A stretch of DNA of 64,000 bases from Xanthomonas hortorum (GCF_024339125.1 NZ_CP101417.1:4661001-4725000); one strand, 5' to 3'; shown: positions 18,834-28,002, numbered from the stretch's first letter. Translations and numbers: made by a program. Notes: generated by a model not told the origin, from the sequence alone.

Positions 18834-20310
18834 TTACGCATCTTCGACCTCCTTATCCTTGACAGACTTGCGCTTCCCAGAGCCCTTGCGGTTGGCATAG
18901 AAGTCTTCCAGCCACTGCTCCGGCGTCAGCTGATCGACGGTGACGCCAAGCTTGCTGGCCTTGCCGGCCAGGATCTGATGCATGATCTCGATGTTGTCGG
19001 TCGAAGACGAAATCACCGACAGCGCATCGTCCATGCCGCGCAGATTGAGCTGGCACACCGCCGAGGCATGGCCTTGCTTGACCAGGAAGCAGCGCGAGCG
19101 CTCGTCCAGCGAAACCACTACTTGGTACTCGGCATCGGTCAGCTTGAGGCCTTCGATGTAATCGTCGCGGCTGGCGTTCGGGTTGGGCAGCAGCACCATC
19201 GTGGCGGTCTGTTCGATCAGCGCCGCGGCGATATCGCTGGCCAATGCATCTTCCGGGCTTTGCGTGGCGAAGATGCCCAGGCCGTTCTGTTTACGGATGG
19301 TCTTCTGCTTGTTCTTGGCGAATTCCTTCAGCCCGCCCTTGCCGTCCAGGATTTTCCAGAATTCGTCCATCACATAGATCAGTGGGCGCCCGTCGATCAG
19401 CGCTTCCAGGCGATGCAGCAGGTAATTGATCACCGGCACGCGCACTTCGGCGTTATCGATCACATCGGTGTAATCAAAGCCGATGATCGAGGCGCGCGTC
19501 AGGTCGATGGTGTCCACGGGGTTGTCGAACACCCAGCCCAACGAGTTGCCGGCGGTCCAGCGACGCAGGCGCGCATACAGCCCATCGTCGCCCATGTTCG
19601 GCAGGCTCTTGCGGAAGTTGCTCATGCTGCGCAGGTGCATCGGCGTGTCCAGCATGCCTTCCACTGCGCGAAAGATGTCCTCTTCCTCGCGCGAGCTGTA
19701 TTCGGGCTTGCCGCCCAGTACCTTGATCAGCTCGGCCAGGAACTGCGTGTTGGCTTCATTACGTTCGCACTGGAAAGGATTAAAACCAGTCGGCGCACCA
19801 TTTTCCAGCGCCAGATAATTGCCACCACAGGCGCGCACGAAGATTTCTGCGCCGCGGTCCTTGTCAAAGAAGAAGATCGTCGGGATCGGGTCGAACTTCT
19901 GCACCTGACTCAACAGGAAGTTGATCAGTGGGGGCAGGTCACCGGTACCGGACTTGCCGATCACCATGGTATTGCCGATCGCCTTCTCGCCAAGGGAGTT
20001 TTCGGCCGGGTGGGTGGCGTGGAAATTGAAGTAATACGGCTGACCATTGGTGGTCTGCAAGGTGGTGACGCAATCGCCCCAGGGATTGTTGTGCTGCTTG
20101 CCCTGGGCAAAATTATGCAGCGGCGACAGGCCAAGGAAATTGAGCGAGCTCAGGTTCGCAATGCGGGTGCGGAAGCGCCAGTTGCCCGGCAGCTGTGCGT
20201 AGAACGAGGAGGCGATCGCTAGGTCTTCCTTGGCCGACACGAATCCGGCGTTGGACAGCTCCGCAAGCGTGGTCGCGATCTGCTTGGCCAACTTCTCCTG
20301 ACTGTCGGCA
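18834..20310 (-). pseudogene. virB4: virB4 copy B, N-terminally truncated, Walker A lost
   Basis: The C-terminal 60 percent of VirB4, closely matching 25449-26925. Similarity starts at ADSQEKLAKQIATT near 20310, with an in-frame stop three codons upstream and no good start. The P-loop reads GKSGTGDLPPLINFLL where the intact copy has GKSGTGKTALINFLL: the Lys-Thr are lost and the segment is one codon longer. The protein therefore could not bind ATP properly even if made. Walker B (LIYVMDEFW) is kept. Confidence 0.92.
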
Positions 20311-20433
20311 CCGTAAAATCAGACAACGCTTAAAATTAATGATGGATGAATGATAAAAATGGGTATATGCAAAACGTCTCGACAGCGACCGCTCTATGCG
20401 CTCAGTGAGCGAACAGAAGAGCCAAAAAGACGA

Positions 20434-20457
20434 TGGCCTTGGCAAAAGCCAAGGCCA
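20434..20457 (-). terminator. Terminator of effector 2
   Basis: Perfect 10-bp hairpin (TGGCCTTGGC / GCCAAGGCCA, AAAA loop on the plus strand) followed on the minus strand by TCGTCTTTTTGG. It lies 25 bp past the effector stop. The rest of the gap 20311-20433 shows no gene and contains the junction to the truncated virB4. Confidence 0.8.
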
Positions 20458-20482
20458 GCGGGTAAGCCGGAGCACGTTCTAG

Positions 20483-21883
20483 CTAGAGCGTTCGGCTGCG
20501 CGTATCGGCTTCTTGTACTTGTGTTTGCTGTGACTGACGCTGACTTTCTTCAACCGCTTGTCGGCTGCTGTGTTCCAACGGCTGATTCTGCGCCTGCGCG
20601 CGATCCACAAAGACCCGTTGCATCGCCGGGTCGGTCATCTCGCCTTGTACTGCGAAGAAGCCGTCTCCGCTCTTGTTGGGAACCACATGGTCGATGCGTT
20701 GCATACCGCTGACCTTGGCCTCGAACACGATCTGGCCGGCCGCTTGCTGGAGTTCTTGCCGGTTGGCAAAACCGCCACGCTCGCCAAGCGCTTCTAGCTT
20801 GCTCACTGCGCCGTTGTACATCGCATTGTCTGGATGGCGCGGATCGGACAGCAGAGGGATGCCGGCCGGTGCAGCTTGCAGTGCTGACTGCTCGGCGTGT
20901 TTGGCCGTGTGCTGCGACAGCGCCTGGCCCAATGTGGCCTGCGTGCGTTGACCGACCACACCATCCACCTGCAAGCCATGCTCGCGCTGGAACTGCTCCA
21001 CGGCATGCTTAGTGTTTCCACCAAAGTCACCATCGGCTTGCAACGGCTTGCCGTCGCGGCCTTTGGCGCCGAGTTGGGCGAGCTGGCTTTGCAATTGCTT
21101 GACAGACTGGCCACGCTCGCCTTGCTCGAGATGGCCGTCATGGGATGAAAAACCAGCATGATGCCTGGAAGGAGCACCCTCGCCCGATTGCTTGACCGCA
21201 GTTCTTTGAATGGTTTCTGTAGGCGTACGATCTGACCGGCTATTACCTACACTGTCCGCATAGACCGCATATTGGTCCATCTTGCGGCCCATCGCCGCAT
21301 ATGCTTGGGCATTGGTAATGTTGCCATCCCCATAAAGGGAAGAATTGCCCTTGATAACCGCCGCACTCAGCACACTGTTTACTTTTCCATCTGGATTGTC
21401 GTGCACTGCCTGTAAAAACTTGGGACCGTCACCTGTGCCAAGGTTATGCATTGCATAGACATTTGCTGCTACATCCTTGCCACCATACTCTGCAGCGCGA
21501 ACGATATTCTCACGCGTGAACTCAGCCAACATCGCAGCCTGCAGACGCGTATCTTGACGAAGCTCGGGCGAATTTGCCTGCGTGCGAGTAAGATCGGCAG
21601 CGTTTTCAACACCATACTTTTCACCGTAGGTGTTGATCATCTGTTGCCAGGTGCCATTGAGAAATTGGCCATACCCGTACGCTGACGAGATCGCCATCGT
21701 CCCGTCGAACTGCTTGACCGTGTTGTTTTCAGGATGCGTAATCGCAACCGGCCGCGCTTCTGGATTGAATCCGGATTCAAATCCGGCAATCTTGACCATC
21801 ACACGCGGATCGATGCCCGCGGCATGTGCTGCATCTTCAAGCTCTTTCCGATGCTCAGCCCATCTATCGTCGATCCTTGCCAT
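20483..21883 (-). CDS. XVIPCD effector, lytic transglycosylase-like (unit A)
   Basis: A 466-residue X-T4SS toxin. Residues 15-190 resemble a lysozyme-like lytic transglycosylase fold (DPRVMVKIAGFESGFNPEAR with the likely catalytic Glu, SSAYGYGQFLNGTWQQMINTYG). Residues about 245-315 form a PG_binding_1 domain (LEQGERGQSVKQLQSQLAQLG). About 345-466 is the XVIPCD (MYNGAVSKLEALGERGGFANR, IDHVVPNKSGDGFFAVQGEM, Gln-rich tail) that VirD4 recognises. There is no signal peptide, as expected for direct delivery into the target periplasm. Start ATG 21883 follows AAGGAG. It is preceded by its putative immunity lipoprotein 35 bp upstream. Confidence 0.9.
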   Translation of the reverse strand: MARIDDRWAEHRKELEDAAHAAGIDPRVMVKIAGFESGFNPEARPVAITHPENNTVKQFDGTMAISSAYGYGQFLNGTWQQMINTYGEKYGVENAADLTRTQANSPELRQDTRLQAAMLAEFTRENIVRAAEYGGKDVAANVYAMHNLGTGDGPKFLQAVHDNPDGKVNSVLSAAVIKGNSSLYGDGNITNAQAYAAMGRKMDQYAVYADSVGNSRSDRTPTETIQRTAVKQSGEGAPSRHHAGFSSHDGHLEQGERGQSVKQLQSQLAQLGAKGRDGKPLQADGDFGGNTKHAVEQFQREHGLQVDGVVGQRTQATLGQALSQHTAKHAEQSALQAAPAGIPLLSDPRHPDNAMYNGAVSKLEALGERGGFANRQELQQAAGQIVFEAKVSGMQRIDHVVPNKSGDGFFAVQGEMTDPAMQRVFVDRAQAQNQPLEHSSRQAVEESQRQSQQTQVQEADTRSRTL

Positions 21884-21918
21884 GCGACATTCTCCTTAAT
21901 CAGAATTCATGCGTTGAC

Positions 21919-22791
21919 TCAAGGACTCCAGGGGTAGATTCCTTTCGCTTCGTCGTAAGACACCAACCGTGTTTCCAGCACATTGTCGCCACGCTTGCGT
22001 GTAATTTCCAGTGGATACATGCCGGCAACCACTTTCCCATCGCTCTTGACGTTGAGATCGATCCTCTCGTCCGGGGTGTTCTCGCTGACGCGCGGAATGC
22101 CCGAAACGTCACGAATCTCGCTACCCACTGGAACCTGGAGTGAGTAACGCGTCACTTGCACCCCTTGCCAAACGCCGCCGGTGGTCGACAACCAGCCATA
22201 CCGAGCAGGCCCGACTTGAATCACCTTGGCATCGAGACAACCGCAATCCCCAGCTTGCCCCATATCGATTGCCGGCTTCGAGGCAAGCACTGTCACCTTC
22301 TTGTCAGCATCCAGCCCAACAAAAAATAACCCTTCCAGGCCAGGGTCAACTTGTGAATAGATCTCAGCCTGCGGATCGCTGTGCGACTGTACGTAGACCT
22401 TGACCCCATCGGCATCGCTGGACACCTTGGAGACAGCACCAATCATGCAGTAATCCAGCGATTCACTGCCTGCTTGAAATGAATATTTCCAGCAACTACG
22501 CAACGCGTCAAAATTATTAGCGCCGTAAGCCGAATCCATCACTTCTTTCGCGATAGACGTAAGCTTTGCCGGATCTATTGAAGCATGGTCACCACCGCTA
22601 ACTGGCGCGCTCGTTGCTGTACCCAAAGTCTTCGCAGTCGAAGATTTATTTTCTAAGGATAGTTTATCTTCTCTTGACGTACACCCTGCCACAAGAAACG
22701 CAAAAATAAGAAATGTAAAATTTATACTATTGATTGATTTAAAAAAAGGTACGCCGCCATAAAGCGGCTTGGCGGCGAAAATATAATTCAT
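21919..22791 (-). CDS. Periplasmic lipoprotein, putative immunity protein for effector 2
   Basis: A 290-residue lipoprotein with an N-terminal hydrophobic segment and lipobox VAGC (INFTFLIFAFLVAGCTSRE). Then come a Ser/Thr-rich linker and a soluble domain (about 75-290; SCWKYSFQAGSESLDYCMIGAV, GDCGCLDAKVIQVGPARYGWL). I recognise no enzyme family. It directly precedes the effector gene in the same operon, like the lipoprotein/effector pair of unit B and known X-Tfi/X-Tfe pairs, so immunity is a fair inference. The first 120 codons are AT-rich, unlike virB6, pointing to transfer. The start could be slightly downstream. Confidence 0.75.
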   Translation of the reverse strand: MNYIFAAKPLYGGVPFFKSINSINFTFLIFAFLVAGCTSREDKLSLENKSSTAKTLGTATSAPVSGGDHASIDPAKLTSIAKEVMDSAYGANNFDALRSCWKYSFQAGSESLDYCMIGAVSKVSSDADGVKVYVQSHSDPQAEIYSQVDPGLEGLFFVGLDADKKVTVLASKPAIDMGQAGDCGCLDAKVIQVGPARYGWLSTTGGVWQGVQVTRYSLQVPVGSEIRDVSGIPRVSENTPDERIDLNVKSDGKVVAGMYPLEITRKRGDNVLETRLVSYDEAKGIYPWSP

Positions 22792-22953
22792 AATAATTAA
22801 TGCCTCCCAATTTAAGTTAAGCCAAACGCATCCGTTGAAAAATCCTGGAACTTTCGGAACATTGGCTTAGTACATTCAGGTTATAAAAATTAAACGGGTT
22901 GCCACCGCTCTTCTTACGGTTTTTAATTCCGATGCGACAACCTAGGCAGAAAC

Positions 22954-23454
22954 CTAGAATTTCTCAAAAAATGGCTCTGTGCATTCCGTGAAAAAAATGG
23001 AGCAAGTGGAAGCCGACTTCTTCTTACACCTATCGAGAGCCACACCGCTAGCAACCTGCTCATCTTTACCAGTAACAATGCTACTAGAGCCTCCATTAAC
23101 TGGCATTGCAATAGCCACACATTGATTGAAATAAGCCATATCTACCCGACAATCATGTACGCCGGTTGCAAAACATTTCTGCAAAGCATCTTGCTTAGCA
23201 GCTTCTTCATTTAACTTTCCTGTTGAGGTCCATCCTTGTTTTCCTTCGTCCGAACCAACAACTGCTCCCCAGGTCTTGATCCACCTGCCCGTTGGTTGAG
23301 GTGGGGCAACAGAGTCACCTCTTGAGGTTCCGGAATCAGGTCCACATTGGGGACTTCCAGGCGCAACTCCTACAGGGCAAGCAGTTTGAGCAACCGAAAC
23401 AATAGGCAATAATGAAGTTAATATAAGAAGGATTGAAAAAATTATCGCTTTCAT
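22954..23454 (-). CDS. Secreted DUF4189-type protein (unit A)
   Basis: A 166-residue protein: signal peptide MKAIIFSILLILTSLLPIVSVAQ, the shared mature segment TACPVGVAPGSPQCGPDSGTSRGD, PTGRWIKTWGAVVGSDEGKQGW, and the cysteine pattern seen in the paralogues (KCFATG, CRVDMAYFNQCVAIAM, LDRCKKKSASTCSIFFTEC). A longer frame begins at 23529 but overlaps virB6 and lacks a signal peptide. It starts 10 bp after the virB6 stop. Function unknown. Confidence 0.82.
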   Translation of the reverse strand: MKAIIFSILLILTSLLPIVSVAQTACPVGVAPGSPQCGPDSGTSRGDSVAPPQPTGRWIKTWGAVVGSDEGKQGWTSTGKLNEEAAKQDALQKCFATGVHDCRVDMAYFNQCVAIAMPVNGGSSSIVTGKDEQVASGVALDRCKKKSASTCSIFFTECTEPFFEKF

Positions 23455-23464
23455 TGATTGCCTT

Positions 23465-24535
23465 TTAAGAATTATTAGCATTTCCGCGGCTACCGGCCTG
23501 TGCAACCTGATTTTCATGACCAGATCCACTGTTAATTTTCTGATAGGCAGTACCGTTATCGTTAGTATTCATTTGCGTTTCTCTATGAGGAGCCGGCGTC
23601 TGAGGTCTACCACCACTCCCATCCTGGCTCGCTCGATCCAACTGCCCCAGCGCCGAATACGCCGTGAACTGGCCCAGCGTGCCCTGGAAGAAGGCCGCTG
23701 CCATCGGTGGTGCGGTGATGATCAACGTCGTCAAGACCAAGCCCAGTCCTCCTTGCTGCAGCGCCATGCTGCTGATGCCTTCGCCATTGCCACCGCTGAC
23801 CGCCCACTTCGCCAGAAACGCCACGCCCACCGCTCCAACTACCTTGGTCGCCAAGCTCACGGTGAAGGTCAACACCGACAGCGAGAACATGGTGCCTAAT
23901 CCATATAACAGCCATTTGCTGAACAGCGACTTCGTCGCCTGGAACAGCAGGCACAGGATGAACAATGGTCCGAATCCCACCACCAGCGCCATCGCCAGCT
24001 TGTTCAACAGCAGCATCGAACCGGCCACCACGCCCGGCCCTGCCATGCCGATGCCGGTGAACCAGCGTGCTCGGTTCTTGGCATCTTCGCTTTCCTTGTC
24101 GCCGCCGGTCTTGATCTGGTCAAGCCCTGCCAGCGCCATCTGCATCAGCATCAAGTTCTGATCGATCGACTTGTAGGGGCTATCCGAGTCCCCTGTCACT
24201 GTCTTGGTGATGGCAGAGCTGATCCCGTCGGTTAGGGTCCAATACAGTTGCGGCGAGCCCTTGGCCATGCTCGTCGCCAAACCGATAATCAGCGCCGCCC
24301 GCAGCGCCGTCACTACCAACCCCATCGCTGCCTCGCGCGACTGGCCGGTCACGATGCGGTAGCCCTGGATGAAGATCCACAGCGTCAGCACCGTCAATGA
24401 CACCATACCGACCCAGGCCGTCGTGCGCTGCAACAACTCCCATTGAAAGATGGAAATTTCGTCGCGCAGGTACGTGTTGATGAGACGAAAAAATTCGTAA
24501 TTACCGATATTCGTCAGGAAATCACTGAGGTTCAT
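23465..24535 (-). CDS. virB6: VirB6, T4SS inner-membrane channel component (unit A, intact)
   Basis: A 356-residue polytopic membrane protein starting MNLSDFLTNIGNYEFF. Hydrophobic segments fall at about 40-60 (MVSLTVLTLWIFIQGYRIV), 75-95, 165-205 (MAGPGVVAGSMLLLNKLAMALVVGFGPLF), 215-245 and 265-290. The core ends QFTAYSALGQLDRA and is followed by a hydrophilic Asn/Gln-rich tail of about 55 residues unique to this copy. In T4SS, VirB6 lies in the inner-membrane complex with VirB3, VirB4 and VirB8 and contacts substrates. It is the only intact copy of four in the window. Confidence 0.92.
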   Translation of the reverse strand: MNLSDFLTNIGNYEFFRLINTYLRDEISIFQWELLQRTTAWVGMVSLTVLTLWIFIQGYRIVTGQSREAAMGLVVTALRAALIIGLATSMAKGSPQLYWTLTDGISSAITKTVTGDSDSPYKSIDQNLMLMQMALAGLDQIKTGGDKESEDAKNRARWFTGIGMAGPGVVAGSMLLLNKLAMALVVGFGPLFILCLLFQATKSLFSKWLLYGLGTMFSLSVLTFTVSLATKVVGAVGVAFLAKWAVSGGNGEGISSMALQQGGLGLVLTTLIITAPPMAAAFFQGTLGQFTAYSALGQLDRASQDGSGGRPQTPAPHRETQMNTNDNGTAYQKINSGSGHENQVAQAGSRGNANNS

Positions 24536-24631
24536 AAGTCACCACATCCACTGAGACGGCTGCGCCGTGGGGCAACTGCTGCCCGATGTTGAGTCCATTG
24601 CAATACACGCTTCCACCACAGTGAGTGCGCA

Positions 24632-25381
24632 TTACTTCTTCTCATCGATCATCAATGGCCGGTAACCCTCAGGCTCATCGCTCTTGATGGTCTCGAATGC
24701 AACTTTCATCGCTGCGCCGGCGATCGCCGTCTTGCCAAGGCTCATCAAATCGCCGGTAATCTGCGACCACCACGAGGACTCGCCATCGGGATCCGGTGGC
24801 TCGGTGCCGCTCATCGCCGCCAATGCCGCTCCCGTCTGCTTGTCGGTCAGATACGCCAGGCGCTTGTCGTAGGCAAACATTGCCGATTCCATCTGCTGAC
24901 GGTCGATATCCATCATCGCCTTCAACGCCAACAGCTTGTTGGTATTGCTCTCCAGCTCGCCGATTTTCTGATCGCCGATCTTCTTGCGCTCTTCCTCGAT
25001 CGTGCGTAAGCGCTCAAGACGTTTGGTGGTGATCTCGTTCATCGCCACCATGTAGTTGTACTGGGCATTGCGCGTACGCTGGGTCATTTCACAGACCTGC
25101 TTTTGCACACTGGAGACCGGCGTGCCGGAGGTCGACGAAGCGCATGTGCTCACACCGAAGTCATCTGGCACCTTCTTCAGCGCTTCCTTGGGCTTCTCGA
25201 CCTCCTTGCCGCTGGATTCCTTGCCATCGCCGTTCTTGATGGTCTGATTCTTGCGAATCTGCTCCACCTTCTCGTTCAACGTCTTGTCCACCACTTCCCA
25301 CTGCGCACTGGCCGCTCCCGCCATGCAGAGCAGCACCAGTCCCGTGAATACCCGAGAAAAATGTCTGAACTTGGTTGTCAT
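24632..25381 (-). CDS. virB5: VirB5-like minor pilin component (unit A)
   Basis: A 249-residue secreted helical protein. Signal peptide MTTKFRHFSRVFTGLVLLCMAGAASAQ, mature start WEVVDKTLNEKVEQIRKNQ, then long amphipathic helices (RLERLRTIEEERKKIGDQKIGELESNTNK). A Met-rich C-terminal part ends YRPLMIDEKK. A frame extends back to 25513 through the virB4 stop, but the ATG at 25381 follows AGGAGG and begins the signal peptide. It lies between virB4 and virB6, the VirB5 position. Confidence 0.78.
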   Translation of the reverse strand: MTTKFRHFSRVFTGLVLLCMAGAASAQWEVVDKTLNEKVEQIRKNQTIKNGDGKESSGKEVEKPKEALKKVPDDFGVSTCASSTSGTPVSSVQKQVCEMTQRTRNAQYNYMVAMNEITTKRLERLRTIEEERKKIGDQKIGELESNTNKLLALKAMMDIDRQQMESAMFAYDKRLAYLTDKQTGAALAAMSGTEPPDPDGESSWWSQITGDLMSLGKTAIAGAAMKVAFETIKSDEPEGYRPLMIDEKK

Positions 25382-25448
25382 GGTGTTCTTCGCCTCCTGT
25401 GATACAGATGGATATGTTGCCGGGTGAATTTCTTGATGAATGTTGGAG

Positions 25449-27902
25449 TTACGCATCTTCGACCTCCTTATCCTTGACAGACTTGCGCTTCCCAGAGCCC
25501 TTGCGGTTGGCATAGAAGTCTTCCAGCCACTGCTCCGGCGTCAGCTGATCGACGGTGACGCCAAGCTTGCTGGCCTTGCCGGCCAGGATCTGATGCATGA
25601 TCTCGATGTTGTCGGTCGAAGACGAAATCACCGACAGCGCATCGTCCATGCCGCGCAGATTGAGCTGGCACACCGCCGAGGCATGGCCTTGCTTGACCAG
25701 GAAGCAGCGCGAGCGCTCGTCCAGCGAAACCACTACTTGGTACTCGGCATCGGTCAGCTTGAGGCCTTCGATGTAATCGTCGCGGCTGGCGTTCGGGTTG
25801 GGCAGCAGCACCATCGTGGCGGTCTGTTCGATCAGCGCCGCGGCGATATCGCTGGCCAATGCATCTTCCGGGCTTTGCGTGGCGAAGATGCCCAGGCCGT
25901 TCTGTTTACGGATGGTCTTCTGCTTGTTCTTGGCGAATTCCTTCAGGCCCCCCTTGCCATCGAGGATCTTCCAGAACTCGTCCATTACGTAGATCAGCGG
26001 ACGGCCGTCGATCAACGCTTCCAGGCGGTGCAGCAGGTAATTGATCACCGGCACGCGCACTTCGGCGTTGTCGATCACGTCGGTATAGTCGAAGCCGATG
26101 ATCGAGGCGCGTGTCAGGTCGATGGTATCGACCGGGTTGTCGAACACCCAGCCCAGCGAGTTACCAGTAGTCCAGCGGCGCAGACGCGCATACAGGCCAT
26201 CGTCGCCCATGTTGGGCAGGCTCTTGCGGAAGTTGCTCATGCTGCGCAGGTGCATGGGCGTATCCAGCATGCCTTCCACCGCGCGGTAGATGTCTTCTTC
26301 CTCGCGGGCGCTGTACTCGGCTTTGCCGCCCAACACCTTGATCAATTCGGCGAGAAACTGCGTGTTGGCTTCATTGCGCTCGCACTGGAACGGGTTGAAG
26401 CCGGTCGGCACGCCATTTTCCAGCGCCAGATAATTGCCGCCGCAGGCGCGCACGAAGATCTCCGCGCCGCGGTCCTTGTCGAAGAAGAAAATGGTCGGGA
26501 TCGGATCGAACTTCTGTACCTGGCTCAGCAGGAAGTTGATCAGCGCCGTCTTGCCGGTACCGGACTTGCCGATGACCATCGTGTTGCCGATCGCCTTCTC
26601 GCCGAGGGAATTTTCGGCCGGATGTGTGGCGTGGAAGTTGAAGTAATACGGCTGCCCGTTGGTGGTCTGCAGCGTGGTGACACAGTCGCCCCACGGGTTG
26701 TTGTGCTGCTTGCCCTGGGCGAAGTTGTGCAGAGGCGACAGGCCAAGGAAATTGAGCGAGCTCAGATTCGCAATACGCGTGCGGAAGCGCCAGTTGCCCG
26801 GCAGTTGCGCATAGAACGAAGAAGCGATTGCCAGATCTTCCTTGGCCGACACGAAACCTGCGTTGGACAATTCGGCACGTGTCGTCGCGATCTGCCTGGC
26901 CAACTTCTCCTGGCTATCGGCATAGACTGCCAAGGTAAAGTGATATTCGCCCAATACGAAGTTGCCGGAGGCCACGTCGTCCATCGCCAGGTCCAGGTCG
27001 CGGATCTGGCTGGACGACTTGTCGCCTGACGAAATCATCATTCCCTTGGTGCGTTCCAACACCTTCAAGGCATCGTGGCGCCCGACCGGGCTGAACGAAT
27101 GCGTCATCACGTATTCGAAATCAAGATATTTCAAGCCATTGAGAATGCCTGGATAGGTTCCGTCCGCATATTCCTTGACGTTGAGGATCGCACCGAAATG
27201 ATTGATGCCATCCGGCGTGCGAATGACAAAATCGCCGGTCTTGTTGGCGAACATGTGCTTGCTGACAGGCAGATACGCCGGCACAGGCGCCTGCAGCACC
27301 GGGACAGGCTCGTCGATCCGGTTGAGCAAGTAACCGAGAAACTCCAGTGTCTCGGAAAACACGACACCATTCTTGGCTTCATACATGCCAAGACGGTAAG
27401 GCGAATAATCCTTCAGCACCGCTTCAACGTTCGTGGCCAACTCGATGATCTTGGAGATGGCCTGCTCTTCCTCGGCCCTGATCTTGTCTGGATTGACAGA
27501 CTTTTCGACCAGACGTCGTCCGGTAACGACAGGACGATAGATCATGCTGAAGTACAACTCGTTTTGCATGATTTTTTGCGATGAAAGCGCCGCGTAATAC
27601 TCGTCGGACAGCGTCTGATTGAACGATTGCTTGAAGCGTCCGCCGGTACCGATCCTACGACGACGGCGAACGTCGTGAACCCAGAACGCGATATTGGCGA
27701 AATCCGGTGCACGCAAGGTTTGCAACAACCGATTAAACGTGTTGTGCCGCTGTTCGAGTTCGAACTCGTCACGCCCAACGAAGGGCAAGCCAGCCAGATG
27801 CCAGATCAACAGATAGTCGCCACCAGTCGTCTTGACGACGGACGGTGCGACATGTGTCGAAATGGAAACAAATTCGCCGATCGGACTGTCTGGACTGAAC
27901 AT
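25449..27902 (-). CDS. virB4: VirB4, T4SS energising ATPase
   Basis: An 817-residue CagE/TrbE/VirB4 family ATPase. The N-terminal domain (1-420) includes the segments VHDVRRRRRIGTGG and FGAILNVKEYADGTYPG. Walker A GKSGTGKT is near residue 446, and Walker B LIYVMDEFW near 638, followed by TIRKQNGLGIFATQSPEDAL. It acts at the cytoplasmic base of the secretion channel for assembly and substrate transfer. It is complete and follows virB3. Its last about 500 bp are essentially identical to the truncated copy at 18834, while the middle differs, which suggests recent gene conversion. Confidence 0.97.
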   Translation of the reverse strand: MFSPDSPIGEFVSISTHVAPSVVKTTGGDYLLIWHLAGLPFVGRDEFELEQRHNTFNRLLQTLRAPDFANIAFWVHDVRRRRRIGTGGRFKQSFNQTLSDEYYAALSSQKIMQNELYFSMIYRPVVTGRRLVEKSVNPDKIRAEEEQAISKIIELATNVEAVLKDYSPYRLGMYEAKNGVVFSETLEFLGYLLNRIDEPVPVLQAPVPAYLPVSKHMFANKTGDFVIRTPDGINHFGAILNVKEYADGTYPGILNGLKYLDFEYVMTHSFSPVGRHDALKVLERTKGMMISSGDKSSSQIRDLDLAMDDVASGNFVLGEYHFTLAVYADSQEKLARQIATTRAELSNAGFVSAKEDLAIASSFYAQLPGNWRFRTRIANLSSLNFLGLSPLHNFAQGKQHNNPWGDCVTTLQTTNGQPYYFNFHATHPAENSLGEKAIGNTMVIGKSGTGKTALINFLLSQVQKFDPIPTIFFFDKDRGAEIFVRACGGNYLALENGVPTGFNPFQCERNEANTQFLAELIKVLGGKAEYSAREEEDIYRAVEGMLDTPMHLRSMSNFRKSLPNMGDDGLYARLRRWTTGNSLGWVFDNPVDTIDLTRASIIGFDYTDVIDNAEVRVPVINYLLHRLEALIDGRPLIYVMDEFWKILDGKGGLKEFAKNKQKTIRKQNGLGIFATQSPEDALASDIAAALIEQTATMVLLPNPNASRDDYIEGLKLTDAEYQVVVSLDERSRCFLVKQGHASAVCQLNLRGMDDALSVISSSTDNIEIMHQILAGKASKLGVTVDQLTPEQWLEDFYANRKGSGKRKSVKDKEVEDA

Positions 27903-27952
27903 GGTCTTACCAAGTTAAGGGGAAAGCATCACACCAGGAACTATCTAAAACA

Positions 27953-27984
27953 CCAACCCCACGCGGATTAAACGCATGGGGTTG
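27953..27984 (-). terminator. Stem-loop between virB3 and virB4
   Basis: The 100-bp gap contains CCAACCCCATGC and GCGTGGGGTTGG arms (one mismatch) around a 9-nt loop, followed on the minus strand by TGTTTTAG. It could act as a partial terminator or a stabiliser that sets expression of virB4 and later genes relative to virB7-B3. Confidence 0.6.
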
Positions 27985-28002
27985 GCTGACTTTTTTACGT
28001 GC

